Source: Quadrisphaera sp. RL12-1S | GTDB taxonomy: Bacteria > Actinomycetota > Actinomycetes > Actinomycetales > Quadrisphaeraceae | Reading direction: 5' to 3' | DNA: 64,000 nt | Assembly (NCBI RefSeq): GCF_014270065.1 | Contig: NZ_JACNME010000011.1 | Span: 62,001-126,000 of the forward strand | Part shown: positions 50,648 through 59,650 of the stretch, in pieces | Numbering within the stretch: position 1 is the stretch's first letter | Layout: each line of letters starts with the position of its first letter | Position numbers and translations under genes: made by a program | Notes under the pieces: model-generated | Databases searched by the model: none | Told to the model about the DNA's origin: nothing | Seen by the model: the letters and a program-made list of their open reading frames with translations, nothing else

Positions 50648-52395
50648 CGGTCGCCTCGGCGAGCCGACTCCTCGTAGTAGGGCTCCAGACGCACCTGGGC
50701 CACCCGCAGGCCGGTGGCCAGCAGGAGCGCCGTCCCCTTCGGCATCGCCCGCAGGTCCTCAGGAGGTAGTAGCCGCTGGCGGCGCAGGGAGGTCGTCACC
50801 GACCGCGATGCGCGCTGACGTCCGTCTCCGCCGCCGTCGGCGTAGGAGCGCACCGCGACGTCGTGCTCACCCACCAGGCGGCTGACGTCCTCGGCGAACT
50901 TGGCGTCATCGATCCCTGCACCAACGAGCTTCACCGTGGCCGCCGACCACAGCGAGTCCATGCCGGCCTCGCCCCAGACGCGGACGCCCTGGCGGTAGGA
51001 CTGCAACACCGTCAGTGGCACCACGCCGCGCGACCCGAGGTGGGAGTACAGGTCCGGCAGGTCGGCGATCTTGCAGATGTTCGCCGCCTCATCCAGCACG
51101 ACGACCAGCGGCGGATCGAGTCGCGCACCGGCGGACCGCTCCGCAGCGCGGATGCCGTCGTGCATCAGCCGGTCCACCAACGCGGCCACCAGCGGCGCCG
51201 CGGTCCCGGCACCGTTCTTGGACAATAGATGCAGCGTCTGCCGCGACGTGACGAACGCAGCGGTGTTGAACTCCTCGCCCCCCGTGGCGCCGCTAATCCG
51301 TGGTGGCACCAACCAGCGCATGATGACCGGGTCCCGCAGCGCGGAGGCAGCGGTGCGTGCGGTCTCATAGACCCCGTCACGGGTCTCGACGGCGCCGTTC
51401 TGCCATCCGACGACCGCAGCGGCCGCCGCATGGTGGCCGTGCGCGCGCAGGAGGTTGGCCGCCGTTAAGACGGCGGGCTCGGTGAGTGACTCGTAGACCT
51501 CCGGCAGCGATCGCTCTGACAGGGCAGCAGCCATCAGGAGGTTGGCGAGCAGGTCGCGGGCTGCGCTGGACCAGAGGTCGCGCCCGTCGTTGTCACCGCG
51601 GATCTCGGTGATGAAGTGCCCGGCCAGCCGGGTCGCCTCTTCGACGGTGGTGACCCCACGCAGAGGGTCCCACCACATCGCCTGCGTCTGCCCGATCACG
51701 CCTTGGGGGTCGAAGACCCATACCCGCTCACCGGTCTAGGCGGCCCGCTCGGCGGCGGTGGCCTCCCATAGGTCCGGCTTGATCGAGGTCGCCAGGACCG
51801 GGCCAGGGGCGTTACGGACGATCGGCACCGTCAGCGTCGTCGTCTTGCCGGCCCGGGGCGCCATCACCGCCAGCAGCACGTCCTCCCACGACGCCCGCAG
51901 CCGCGGACCGCGAGGTACGAGCACGCCTAGCGCCAGGCCGACGTCATCAGCAGTCACGTCGCGTTCGGGCAGCTGCGCCAGCGACCGGCGCAGGCGTCGA
52001 GCTCGCTCCTTCGCGGGGGCCGGGGTGAGCGGCGCCACCTCGTTCGCCTGCGCAAGGCCCTCGACGGGGGCGAGCACTCGCCGGCCCAGGACCGTGAGCG
52101 CCATTCCTGCCGCAGTCACGAGGGCAAGGAGCAGGAGGCTCACGACGACAACGGCCCACGTCGGTGTCCCCGGCCACACCGCCTCGACGCCGTCACCAAC
52201 CAGGAGCCGCACGAAGTTGACGCCGAACGGCGGTGACATCCACCCGTTCCCAGCGAGCCAGGACGCCGTCGTCCCGGCCAGCCGTACCAGCCATGCGAGC
52301 CCGACAATGCCCCACACGACTCCCAGCAGGGCCATCGGCAGGCCGAGCCCAGGCGCTGCAGCGCCGCGGGGCTCCAGGGCGCGGGTCACGCGCAC
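50644..52395 (-). pseudogene. VirD4/TraG-type coupling protein interrupted by an in-frame amber codon
   Basis: The type IV coupling protein that would carry the relaxase-DNA complex to the secretion channel. Codons before the stop encode two membrane helices (about 20-40 and 78-103) and Walker A in MAPRAGKTTTL; the frame then meets TAG at 51736-51738 and continues in the same frame with GERVWVFDPQGVIGQTQAMW. Later parts are intact: LVVVLDEAANICKIADLPDL (Walker B) and VPLTVLQSYRQGVRVWGE. CAG or CGG is the expected codon at the stop. Without readthrough the ATPase would be cut just after Walker A. The GTG start is at 52395; its stop overlaps DUF4913. Confidence 0.85.
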
Positions 52396-52556
52396 AGCCC
52401 GCGCTGGCGACCGAACAGCCAGTCACGACCCCGACACAAGCGCGAGGCCCTCGGCGCCCTGCCGCCCAGAGTGCTCGGGCGCGCTGGCATTGAGCACGAC
52501 ACCATCGCAACGCAGCCCATGATCGTTAAGGTGCCTAGGGCCTGAGTCGAGCACCG

Positions 52557-52597
52557 CTGGGCGGGCGGACGACCTGCCTGGCCCCCCGCCCACCCAG
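52557..52597 (-). terminator. hairpin after the 84-residue gene
   Basis: A 12-bp stem (CTGGGCGGGCGG / CCGCCCACCCAG, one mismatch) just beyond the stop of the minus-strand gene at 52606. The remaining gap to the coupling protein (52396-52556) shows no gene. Confidence 0.5.
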
Positions 52598-52605
52598 AGA
52601 GTCCG

Positions 52606-52860
52606 CTACGCGGCGTCGACCGTGTCCCGAAGGGCCTCAGCCGCCTCGACCGCCATGTCGTGCTCGTGGCGCTCCAGGTCGCCATCGTGAAGCTCCGACA
52701 GCACAGAACCGGTGACGGGGTCGGTGAAGACGGCGGAGCGACGCAGATACCGGCTTCCGCAGTGTTCACAGTCGTCGACGACCTCAGATAGTTCGACGGA
52801 TGGAATCTTCGCTGCGTCAAGCCCGCCAAATAACTCGGGAGTGTGCACAATAATCCCCAT
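52606..52860 (-). CDS. small hypothetical protein with a CxxC motif (84 aa)
   Basis: No family recognised. The product is acidic and soluble, with one CEHCGSRYLRRS motif near residue 35 that could bind zinc with other ligands, and a helical, Glu-rich C-terminus (DLERHEHDMAVEAAEALRD). The ATG at 52860 lies just after a perfect AT-rich palindrome, which suggests autoregulation or control by a repressor. It sits alone between the coupling protein and the VirB4-like gene, and may be a small regulator of transfer; that is inference. Confidence 0.55.
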   Translation of the reverse strand: MGIIVHTPELFGGLDAAKIPSVELSEVVDDCEHCGSRYLRRSAVFTDPVTGSVLSELHDGDLERHEHDMAVEAAEALRDTVDAA

Positions 52861-52868
52861 CGTAGTAT

Positions 52869-52881
52869 TTGTATGATACAA
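52869..52881. promoter_or_regulatory. AT-rich palindrome TTGTAT-G-ATACAA
   Basis: A perfect 13-bp palindrome eight bases upstream of the 84-residue gene, in one of the few AT-rich spots of the element. It has the form of a small-repressor operator overlapping a promoter. Confidence 0.55.
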
Positions 52882-53002
52882 GCAACACTATTCCTGTGCG
52901 GCCCGCGCTGGCCAGGCTTGTCGCCTGTTCGGCGCAACGGCGGGAGCAGCGACTCGCAGCACGCCCTGGCTAAGAAAGCGCCGCAATCACTCGACACGGC
53001 TC

Positions 53003-54577
53003 TCAACTGAAGAGCGCCGGCTCGTCGACCGACGTCGGCCGACCGGTGGGGCGCACGGCGCTATCGGTGTCGTACAGCCGCGCTTCGTCGCCGACGTACT
53101 CCAGCTCTACGGGGATGCCGACCCGCTGCCCGGTCTTGATGAGGTACTTCCCCCGCCCGGGGTGGCGAGCGCCGGCCTGCCAGGACTCCGGCGCCGACCA
53201 GGATGCGACCATCGCCCGCTCCTTGTCTGACAGCGGCACCACCGCCGAGACCGCGTCCAGCTCCCGCGGCGGCAGCCCGGCCAGCACGGTGACCGCGTTG
53301 CGCTCGACGAACCCGCGGGCCTTGGCCCGGTCCTCCTCGGTCGGCAGCGCGGAGAGGTCGTCGAGGGAGTGCGTCGCCATCGCGTGAGCGACGTCGCGGC
53401 CCCGGTAGACCCGGGTGAGCGCGTCAGCGTGGTCGACCAGCCCGGGCGCTCCCCGCAGGGCCCGCCACAGCTCGTCCATGACGGCGAAGTACTTGCGCCG
53501 CGGCGCCAGCCCGGCCTCGGCCAGTGCGGTGGAGGCGTCTATGGTCGCGAAGCCGTAGGACCAGGTCGACAGCATCGCCGCGGCGACCAGGGTGTCCCCG
53601 GAGGCAGCGACCGCGGAGATGTCGACGCTGACCGCCGGCGCTTTCAGGTCGATGGGCTGCGTCGTGGGCCCGTCGAAGACGCCCCTGAGAGAGCCCTCGC
53701 ACAGCAGCGCCAGGGTCTGGCGCAGCTCTTTGGTCTCGGCGCGGTAGGCGTCGTGGTCGTCGAGCTCGGAGGCGGCGACGAGCCGGTCGGGGCCCTCGCG
53801 GACCACTTTGAGCACCTCGGGGATCGTCGGGGACATCTCCTGGCGCTGCGCCGCGGTCATGCCCGCGGGGAGGCGACCGCGGGGCTTGCGGTCGGTGAGC
53901 AGGTCGACGGCCGCGCCCAGGACGACCTCCTCGCCGTTGGTCATCCCGCCGTGGCGGCGGACCAGGGAGCACAGCGCGAGGGTCGCCGACAGGCGCCGTC
54001 CGCGGACCTCCAGGCGCAGCCGGTCAGCAGCCTCCCCGCTGAGCTGGCTGAGCGCTGAGCCCAGCGGCCCGGCGTCCAAGGGGTTGATGCGGTCCAGGCC
54101 CCGTCCGACGCGGATGACCTGCCCGCCGGCGGCCTCGACGATGGCGGAGTAGTCCGGCTTCAGGTCACCCAGGAACAGCGGCCGCACGCCGAAGGCCATG
54201 AGCCCGCGGGCCAGGCGCTTCAGCGCCGCGGACTTTCCGGTCCCGGGCTGGCCGAGCAGCGTCAGCCCGCGGTTGGTGACCAGGCCGGCCTCGAGCCAGG
54301 CGAAGGGGTCCAGGCAGACGACCTCGCCCCACATCATGTGGCGCCCGAAAGGCACCCCGACCGACGGCGCCCCGGAGCCGGCGACGAAGGGGAACAGGCC
54401 GCAGGCCTGCACGGTGGTGGCCTGATACTCCGGGGCGACGCCGGCGTGGGCGAGTCGCCCGGCGCCGCGGTCGCGCCAGCCCCAGGCGGGGGCGACGACG
54501 TCGGGCAGCGCCGGCCGGGCTGCCGCGCGGGCCGCCCTCGCCGTCGTCCTGCTCTCTCGACGGACGGCGCGGCTCAT
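53003..54577 (-). CDS. VirB4/TraC-like conjugation ATPase
   Basis: A 524-residue ATP-binding protein of the actinobacterial conjugation type that powers the type IV channel. Walker A is GQPGTGKSAALKRL near residue 110, with the following FLGDLKPDYSAIVEAAGGQ and GRGLDRINPLDAG typical of VirB4-like proteins. Walker B is seen in KYFAVMDELWRAL, followed by ATHSLDDLSAL. The ATG at 54577 overlaps the SCO6880 stop (ATGA). Unlike the relaxase and coupling protein, it has no premature stop. Confidence 0.85.
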   Translation of the reverse strand: MSRAVRRESRTTARAARAAARPALPDVVAPAWGWRDRGAGRLAHAGVAPEYQATTVQACGLFPFVAGSGAPSVGVPFGRHMMWGEVVCLDPFAWLEAGLVTNRGLTLLGQPGTGKSAALKRLARGLMAFGVRPLFLGDLKPDYSAIVEAAGGQVIRVGRGLDRINPLDAGPLGSALSQLSGEAADRLRLEVRGRRLSATLALCSLVRRHGGMTNGEEVVLGAAVDLLTDRKPRGRLPAGMTAAQRQEMSPTIPEVLKVVREGPDRLVAASELDDHDAYRAETKELRQTLALLCEGSLRGVFDGPTTQPIDLKAPAVSVDISAVAASGDTLVAAAMLSTWSYGFATIDASTALAEAGLAPRRKYFAVMDELWRALRGAPGLVDHADALTRVYRGRDVAHAMATHSLDDLSALPTEEDRAKARGFVERNAVTVLAGLPPRELDAVSAVVPLSDKERAMVASWSAPESWQAGARHPGRGKYLIKTGQRVGIPVELEYVGDEARLYDTDSAVRPTGRPTSVDEPALFS

Positions 54578-56130
54578 GCGAGCACCCGCCCAGCGACGTG
54601 TGCGGGGTGCAGCCCCGCGGGCAGCGTGGTGGCGAAACCGAGGGCTTGGGAGCCCCACAGCCGGCGCAGCCGGACCTTGGACTGGTCGGCCCGGGCCTCG
54701 GTGTCGGCGATCGCCGCGGCCAGCGCCGTCGGGTCGTCCCCGTCCAGCACCGTCGTCGTGACGTACAAGCTCATGAGCACGACCCCGGCCCCGAGCGCCT
54801 CCTCACGGGCCGCTGCCACGGCGCGTTCGCGGTCGGCGATGTCGCGGGCCGTCGCGTCGCGACCCTGGCTGCGCCGGTAGGCGTCGCGGAACGCGGCAGC
54901 GTTCACCTGGCTCTCCAGCACCCGGGCCGCGGCGCCTGCGGGCAGCGGCCGGAACAGCAGAGTGACCCGGCGCGGGAACCGCCCCGGGGAGAGCAGCCGA
55001 GTGAGCACGTTGGCGGTGACCTGCTGGCGGGGTGCCTCGTGCCAGGCCCAGGAGACCGAGGTGCCGGAGTCGTGGCGGTAGGTGCCCCAGCTGTCCTCGG
55101 CGGCCACCGGGCCGGCCTCGCCCCAGGCGAGCAGCGGGCAGGTGCCCGCGCCGGAGGAGGAGGGGAGGGCGTCGTCGAGCAGGGCGTTGACGTCGCCGCG
55201 GCTGGCGGGGTCGAACGCGGTGCGCACCGTGCCGGCGAGCTCGGCGGCACTGGCCCGACCGAGGACGGTGACGCCGCACTCCCCGAGCGCGGCCTCCATG
55301 CCGGTCAGGGCGCGGGCGACCTCGGCGGTGCGGTCGGCGAGGTCAGGCAGCCGCTCGCCGGCGCGGGAGGGGTCGAAGGTGATGGAGACGCGGGTGTCGA
55401 CGTCGGCGGCCGCCGCGGGCGAGCGCAGGATCAGGTCGCGCAGCAATGCGAGGACGTCGGCGGGTGCGTCCGGGTGCAGCCGGGAGGCGACGTTGCGGGC
55501 CAGCGTCGAGCCCGGCTCCGGTGCGGTGTCGACGGTGACGGCGACCCAGGCCACCAGCGGGTCGAAGCCGCGCGAGGCCAGCCAGGAGTGCCACGAGGCG
55601 ACCCACCCGTCAGCGGCGTCGCTGTCGACCAACCACGTCGAGGACGACGCGCAGCGCAGCGTGGCGGTGAGCATCCCGGAGCGCTCGTCATGCACCAGCC
55701 CGAACGCCCCGCCGCGACCGTCGGCCACGGACAGCAGCCGCGTCGTGGCCAGGGCTCCGGGGAGCTGCCAGGCAGAGGGGTGCTCGACGACGACGCCTGA
55801 CCGCAGGCTGGTGTACCCGCGCATCCGCGCCCAGGTGAACTGCCCGCGGCGCAGGGCGACGTCGGTCAGCGGGGCGCCGTCGAACCGCGCAACGGTCAGG
55901 GCCGCGACGAGCGCGCAGGGCAGCGCGACGACGATCCCAGCCCGCGCGGAGGTGCTGAGCGCCAGCAGCGGCAGCACGATGCACGCCAGGACGACGGCGG
56001 TGGCGAGGGCGCCGAGGCCGAACAGGCCGATGCCGCGGGTACGGCGCCAGCCGCTGTAGGTGCGTGGTGGCTGCGCCGCCATCGAGGCCGTCGACGTCGT
56101 CGTGTGCGGTCGCATGGCGGTGGTGCTCAT
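54574..56130 (-). CDS. SCO6880-family conjugation protein
   Basis: A 518-residue membrane-associated protein of the SCO6880 family, which occurs directly upstream of the VirB4-like ATPase in actinobacterial type IV clusters. Two hydrophobic helices lie near residues 35-80 (GLFGLGALATAVVLACIVLP), in a PrgI-like position; the rest is cytoplasmic and resembles the N-terminal half of VirB4 (VNAAAFRDAYRRSQGRDATAR). With the downstream gene it may form a split VirB3/VirB4 unit; this is inference. Both its ends overlap neighbours by four bases. Confidence 0.82.
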   Translation of the reverse strand: MSTTAMRPHTTTSTASMAAQPPRTYSGWRRTRGIGLFGLGALATAVVLACIVLPLLALSTSARAGIVVALPCALVAALTVARFDGAPLTDVALRRGQFTWARMRGYTSLRSGVVVEHPSAWQLPGALATTRLLSVADGRGGAFGLVHDERSGMLTATLRCASSSTWLVDSDAADGWVASWHSWLASRGFDPLVAWVAVTVDTAPEPGSTLARNVASRLHPDAPADVLALLRDLILRSPAAAADVDTRVSITFDPSRAGERLPDLADRTAEVARALTGMEAALGECGVTVLGRASAAELAGTVRTAFDPASRGDVNALLDDALPSSSGAGTCPLLAWGEAGPVAAEDSWGTYRHDSGTSVSWAWHEAPRQQVTANVLTRLLSPGRFPRRVTLLFRPLPAGAAARVLESQVNAAAFRDAYRRSQGRDATARDIADRERAVAAAREEALGAGVVLMSLYVTTTVLDGDDPTALAAAIADTEARADQSKVRLRRLWGSQALGFATTLPAGLHPAHVAGRVLA

Positions 56131-57383
56131 CGGTTCTCTCCTGCGGAGGTGTTGGTCATGGCGCCGCCGGCGATGTGGCTGGCGGCGACGGTCGCGTCGT
56201 AGGCGCCCTTGGCGGCCGCGACGCCTGCACCGGCGACCCCGCCAGCGGCACCGGCGCCCGTCGAGCTGCTCGCCGCCGTGGACGCAGCACCAGCGCTGGT
56301 ACCGGACACCGTGGAGGACGCAGCGGTGGTCGAGGCGGCCCCGCTGGCCGCACCGCTCGCCCCACCGCCGGAACTGCCAGGCGCTGCGTAGGCCGACGTC
56401 GCTGCCGGACCGAGGTCGGCCTTCATCTGCGTGGCGTGAGCACCCGCGTCACCACCGGAGCCCGAGCCCGCACCACGGAGTGCCGAGACCCCCTGTGCGC
56501 CGGCGGCGGCGAGTGACAGCGTCGTCGACAGGCCGCGGCTCGGGCCGCCGCTGTCTCCGGTGGCCCAGCTGAAGAACCGCATGAGCACCGGTAGGGCCAC
56601 GACGCTCATCACGATCATCGACAGGCCGACGATGACGGTGCGCGGGTCACCACCGGCCTGCAAGGAACCCTCCGGCCCGGCCGTCATGCGCAGCGCGACG
56701 GCGTACACGAGGGCTGCGACGGGCTTGTAGGCGATCAGCGCCAGCATCCAGGCGAGCACCTTGCCCAGCCACGGTCGTCCGTAGCCGGTGACGTTGCGGG
56801 CGGCGGCGAGCACCAGCAGACCGGCGAGGACGACGACGGCGCCCTCGCGGAACATCATCAGCACGGCCTGGATGAGGCCGGCGAGCATGACGAGCAGGCC
56901 GATGACGATGGCTGCACCGGCGGAGTTGATGCCCTGCAGCCCGGCCAGGGCCACGAGGCGCTCGACGACCTGGCCGCTGGCGGCACGGTCGAGCACCCAG
57001 GAGGAGAAGTCGTCTCCGGCGCGCAGCGCCAGGGCGGAGCCCGTGATGCCGACGGCGGCCCACAGCGCGAGGGTGACGAGCCCGCGGCCGATGTCGAGCA
57101 GCGGGTCCAGGCGGTGGGTGATCGCCATGCGCACGCCCTGCCAGGTCACACCTGCGGCGGCGATGACGAGGGAGAGCCACCAGACGTCATCGCGGATGGC
57201 CAGGGCGGGGGAGTTCGCGACGTCGATGGCGGGTACCTCGACCCACCAGCCGATGGTGGTCTTGATGACCCAGGTCGCGCCTTCGCGCATGGCGTCGGCG
57301 AAGGAGTTGCCGAGGCTGGCGGTCGCCGCGTCTGCGACGGCCCCGACCACGCAGGCAGGCGGGTTGAGCGGGTCACACGGCAT
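56127..57383 (-). CDS. TrbL/VirB6-like conjugal transfer membrane protein
   Basis: A 418-residue polytopic membrane protein with about six or seven helices between residues 65 and 290 and a long Ala/Ser/Gly-rich hydrophilic C-terminus (about 300-418). This matches the TrbL/VirB6 inner-membrane channel component. It begins MPCDPLNPPACVVGAVADAA, a start often seen in actinobacterial homologues. The start shares one base with the stop of the upstream gene (TGATG), inside the secretion operon. Confidence 0.75.
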   Translation of the reverse strand: MPCDPLNPPACVVGAVADAATASLGNSFADAMREGATWVIKTTIGWWVEVPAIDVANSPALAIRDDVWWLSLVIAAAGVTWQGVRMAITHRLDPLLDIGRGLVTLALWAAVGITGSALALRAGDDFSSWVLDRAASGQVVERLVALAGLQGINSAGAAIVIGLLVMLAGLIQAVLMMFREGAVVVLAGLLVLAAARNVTGYGRPWLGKVLAWMLALIAYKPVAALVYAVALRMTAGPEGSLQAGGDPRTVIVGLSMIVMSVVALPVLMRFFSWATGDSGGPSRGLSTTLSLAAAGAQGVSALRGAGSGSGGDAGAHATQMKADLGPAATSAYAAPGSSGGGASGAASGAASTTAASSTVSGTSAGAASTAASSSTGAGAAGGVAGAGVAAAKGAYDATVAASHIAGGAMTNTSAGENR

Positions 57384-58243
57384 CAGTTGTCACCTCCCAC
57401 CGCGGGCTGGGCGGGGTCGAAGACCGTGATGCCTGCGGGGACGTCAGGCAGCTGGGCGACGACGCTGTTCCAGGAGCCGGCGCTGGGGGCTAGCAGGTGC
57501 CAGTCGTCGTCCTGCCAGGTCATGACGACATCGACGCTGAAGACCTGCCGCGAGCCATCCGCCGCCGCGGCGGTCAGGACGAGCTGCACGTGCCGGTTAC
57601 CGGCAGGTAGCTGCTCGACGTGGTAGCCGATCAGCCTGGCGTCACCCGCGGGCAGCGCCTGGCCGTCGCGGAGACCGGCCTGGACGCGAGCCTCGGCGTA
57701 GTCCTTCTCGACAGCGGCGTGCAGAGCCTGGCGGGCGGGTCCGGTGACCTGCTTCTCCAGGGCGGGACGGAAGGTGGTCGAGCCGGCTGTGGGGCCGGCG
57801 GCCCAGGAGATGTGGATGGCCGCCAAGACGGCGCCGAAGTCGGTTTTGCTGTACCCGACGTCGAGGGGGCCGTCGTGGCGGGTCGGTCCGGCGGTGGCCG
57901 AGACGGGCAGCGGGGTGCCCTGGTGGTCGACCCAGCTGAGGTCGCTCGTCGTTGTCGACGGCGCCGGGGACAGCTTCGGTGGGGTGGGTGCGGTGCTCTC
58001 CGGCGCGGTCACGCGAGGCGGACCATCGGCGCCGGGACCGTCGTCGAGGACGTTCCAAGCGGTCAGGGCCGTCGCGGGGAAGATGGCGGCGATGGTCGCC
58101 AGGACGGCGATCTGCCGACGTCGCCGCCGGTTCTGCAGTCGGGCCGGGTGGTGGGCGCGAGAGGCAGCGGCCCACCCGGTGCGGGGCGCGGCTGGATGCG
58201 CGCCAGGGGTGCGTCGTGGTGGTGGCACCAGCGGGGTGGCCAT
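57383..58243 (-). CDS. single-pass conjugation protein, VirB8-like candidate
   Basis: A 286-residue protein with a basic cytoplasmic N-terminus (LQNRRRRRQ), one membrane helix at about 45-63 (IAVLATIAAIFPATALTAW), a Pro/Thr-rich linker, and a C-terminal globular domain (about 120-280) with alternating strands such as VQLVLTAAAADGSRQVFSVDVVMTW-like residues. That topology fits VirB8/TcpC-type scaffold proteins; homology is inferred from layout and operon position only. Confidence 0.6.
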   Translation of the reverse strand: MATPLVPPPRRTPGAHPAAPRTGWAAASRAHHPARLQNRRRRRQIAVLATIAAIFPATALTAWNVLDDGPGADGPPRVTAPESTAPTPPKLSPAPSTTTSDLSWVDHQGTPLPVSATAGPTRHDGPLDVGYSKTDFGAVLAAIHISWAAGPTAGSTTFRPALEKQVTGPARQALHAAVEKDYAEARVQAGLRDGQALPAGDARLIGYHVEQLPAGNRHVQLVLTAAAADGSRQVFSVDVVMTWQDDDWHLLAPSAGSWNSVVAQLPDVPAGITVFDPAQPAVGGDN

Positions 58244-58513
58244 TCAGACCACCGCCCCGACGATGGCGGCGGAGAACGCGATGACCGTGAGCCCGCCGAG
58301 CACCCATGGGATGCCCGCTGCGCCGTCGGCGGCGACCGCGGAGCGGTTGCGTCGCCCGATCATCATCATGATCCCGCAGATCAGCAGGCCAGCGACGCCG
58401 GCGACCAGGCCGCCCCACTTCAGCCAGCCGAGCAGGGTGTTGACCGCGTCACCGAGCCCTGGTGGGGCCACGGGGGCGGGGTTGGGGATGGTGGCGGTCA
58501 GCAGCCAGCTCAC
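58244..58513 (-). CDS. small two-helix membrane protein, VirB2/pilin-like candidate
   Basis: An 89-residue protein with two hydrophobic helices (about 32-52 and 66-88) joined by a short basic loop MMIGRRNRSA. The N-terminal 25 residues are Pro-rich. The size and two-helix hairpin match VirB2/TrbC pilin-like subunits or the analogous small protein in actinobacterial systems. The GTG overlaps the stop of the ParA-like gene (GTGA). It lies in the secretion operon. Confidence 0.6.
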   Translation of the reverse strand: MSWLLTATIPNPAPVAPPGLGDAVNTLLGWLKWGGLVAGVAGLLICGIMMMIGRRNRSAVAADGAAGIPWVLGGLTVIAFSAAIVGAVV

Positions 58514-59103
58514 GAGGCAGTCCCTTCCTGCTGGCGTCGCTGAGCTCTGCTCGTGGCGACGGGGGCGGGCTCGACCGCGGCCACGAGCCGGGCCACGGCC
58601 TTGACGTAGGAGGCGGAGGGGCTGCGGTGGTCGCTCGCCTCGTAGCGCCACCGCTGGACGTGCGGGACCTCGGTGATGGAAGCGACGAAGACGCTGAGCG
58701 CGCGTACTCGGGCTCGCGCTCCGAGTGGCTCCTGTCCGCGTCCGTCGCGCACCAGAGCGAGGTGGATCGCGGGTGCGGAGGTGACGCTGGTCAGGCGTCG
58801 CACCGCGTGAGTCGCGGCGATGACGCCGTCCACGGTCGCAGCGGCGACCACGACGCAGTGAGCGGTGCCGTGCACTGCGACAGGCGTGAGGTCGACCTCC
58901 CGGTAGGTGTCGGGCAGATGGGCGGCCAGGGTGCTGGCTCCACTGCCGCCGTGGGCGCTGACCAGGGCGACGTCGGTCGTGGTCGGTGTTGCTGAGGAAG
59001 GTTCGGGGCTGCCAGCCGGGAAGGCGGCTGGGCCGTCGAGGGGCGCGGGTGCGGGTGGCGCCACGGCATCGGGAGCCGTCGTCATCATCACTGTGGTTGT
59101 CAT
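58510..59103 (-). CDS. ParA/MinD-like protein with a reduced P-loop
   Basis: A 197-residue protein. After a Pro/Ala-rich N-terminus, ALVSAHGGSGASTLAAHLP looks like a deviant Walker A (K of GKST replaced by A), followed by strands and helices in a MinD/ParA-like order. The missing lysine makes normal ATP hydrolysis doubtful. It is the first gene of the minus-strand secretion operon, just behind a dyad at 59115. A DNA- or membrane-positioning role in transfer is possible. Confidence 0.6.
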   Translation of the reverse strand: MTTTVMMTTAPDAVAPPAPAPLDGPAAFPAGSPEPSSATPTTTDVALVSAHGGSGASTLAAHLPDTYREVDLTPVAVHGTAHCVVVAAATVDGVIAATHAVRRLTSVTSAPAIHLALVRDGRGQEPLGARARVRALSVFVASITEVPHVQRWRYEASDHRSPSASYVKAVARLVAAVEPAPVATSRAQRRQQEGTAS

Positions 59104-59114
59104 TGGACAGACAC

Positions 59115-59128
59115 CTCATTCACATGAG
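59115..59128. promoter_or_regulatory. dyad CTCAT-TCAC-ATGAG at the head of the secretion operon
   Basis: A perfect 5-bp inverted repeat with a four-base centre, 11 bases before the first secretion gene and in the 163-base divergent region with the 59267 gene. The surroundings (GAGTTGATAG) are AT-richer than average. A repressor site controlling transfer genes in both directions is plausible. Confidence 0.4.
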
Positions 59129-59266
59129 TTGATAGCCGGACGCTACAACGCCACTCCGGCGATGTCACGCGCCCCGCACCGCCCCGACCAGCGATCACCG
59201 CGATCTGTGGACGGCGCGCTACGTCCTGCCCACCTGTGGAAACACCCTGTGGAAACGAGGCCCGCC

Positions 59267-59650
59267 ATGACGACCCCCACCACTTCCGAGGCCACCGAGC
59301 TGACCGAGGGCCCAACCACCGAGATCGCGCTCAAGGCGGCGCGGCAGCTGCTCACCGCGCTCGCCCAGCACGGGCGCGACGAAGGTGAGCGCACCCGCGC
59401 CGAAATCGCCCTGGCCCACCTCGACGACGTCTGGCCCCTGCCCGTGCCCGTCAACACAGCGGATGTCGAGGACATCGACGAGCGCGGCGCCCTCCTGCTC
59501 GACGAAGCGATGAGCGCCCTGGTCACCGTCGTCGCCACAGCCCCGGAGGCGCAAGCGCGTGCCCGCGGGCTGCGCGCGCTGGAGCTGCTCACCTCCACCC
59601 TCGAGTTGCCCGGCGACATGCCCCCTGGCACTCCTCCGGCGCAGCAGTGA
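59267..59650 (+). CDS. hypothetical element protein (127 aa)
   Basis: No family recognised. A soluble, acidic, largely helical protein with no signal peptide: KAARQLLTALAQHGRDEGER and ALLLDEAMSALVTVVATAPE suggest two long helices. ATG start; it shares the divergent promoter region with the secretion operon. Its stop overlaps the next gene by four bases (GTGA), so the two are probably made together. Confidence 0.6.
   Translation: MTTPTTSEATELTEGPTTEIALKAARQLLTALAQHGRDEGERTRAEIALAHLDDVWPLPVPVNTADVEDIDERGALLLDEAMSALVTVVATAPEAQARARGLRALELLTSTLELPGDMPPGTPPAQQ

Noticed and set aside
45661-52395. General reassignment of TAG to a sense codon in the element, suggested by two in-frame amber codons.
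   Set aside because: The GHKL ATPase gene (48041) and the DUF4913 gene (50234) both end naturally at TAG, and another broken gene has TGA as well as TAG. Ordinary nonsense decay is simpler.
58244-59119. A 291-codon minus-strand frame read as one protein.
   Set aside because: Only its last 89 codons (from GTG 58513) form a plausible protein; the rest is the shifted shadow of the ParA-like gene.
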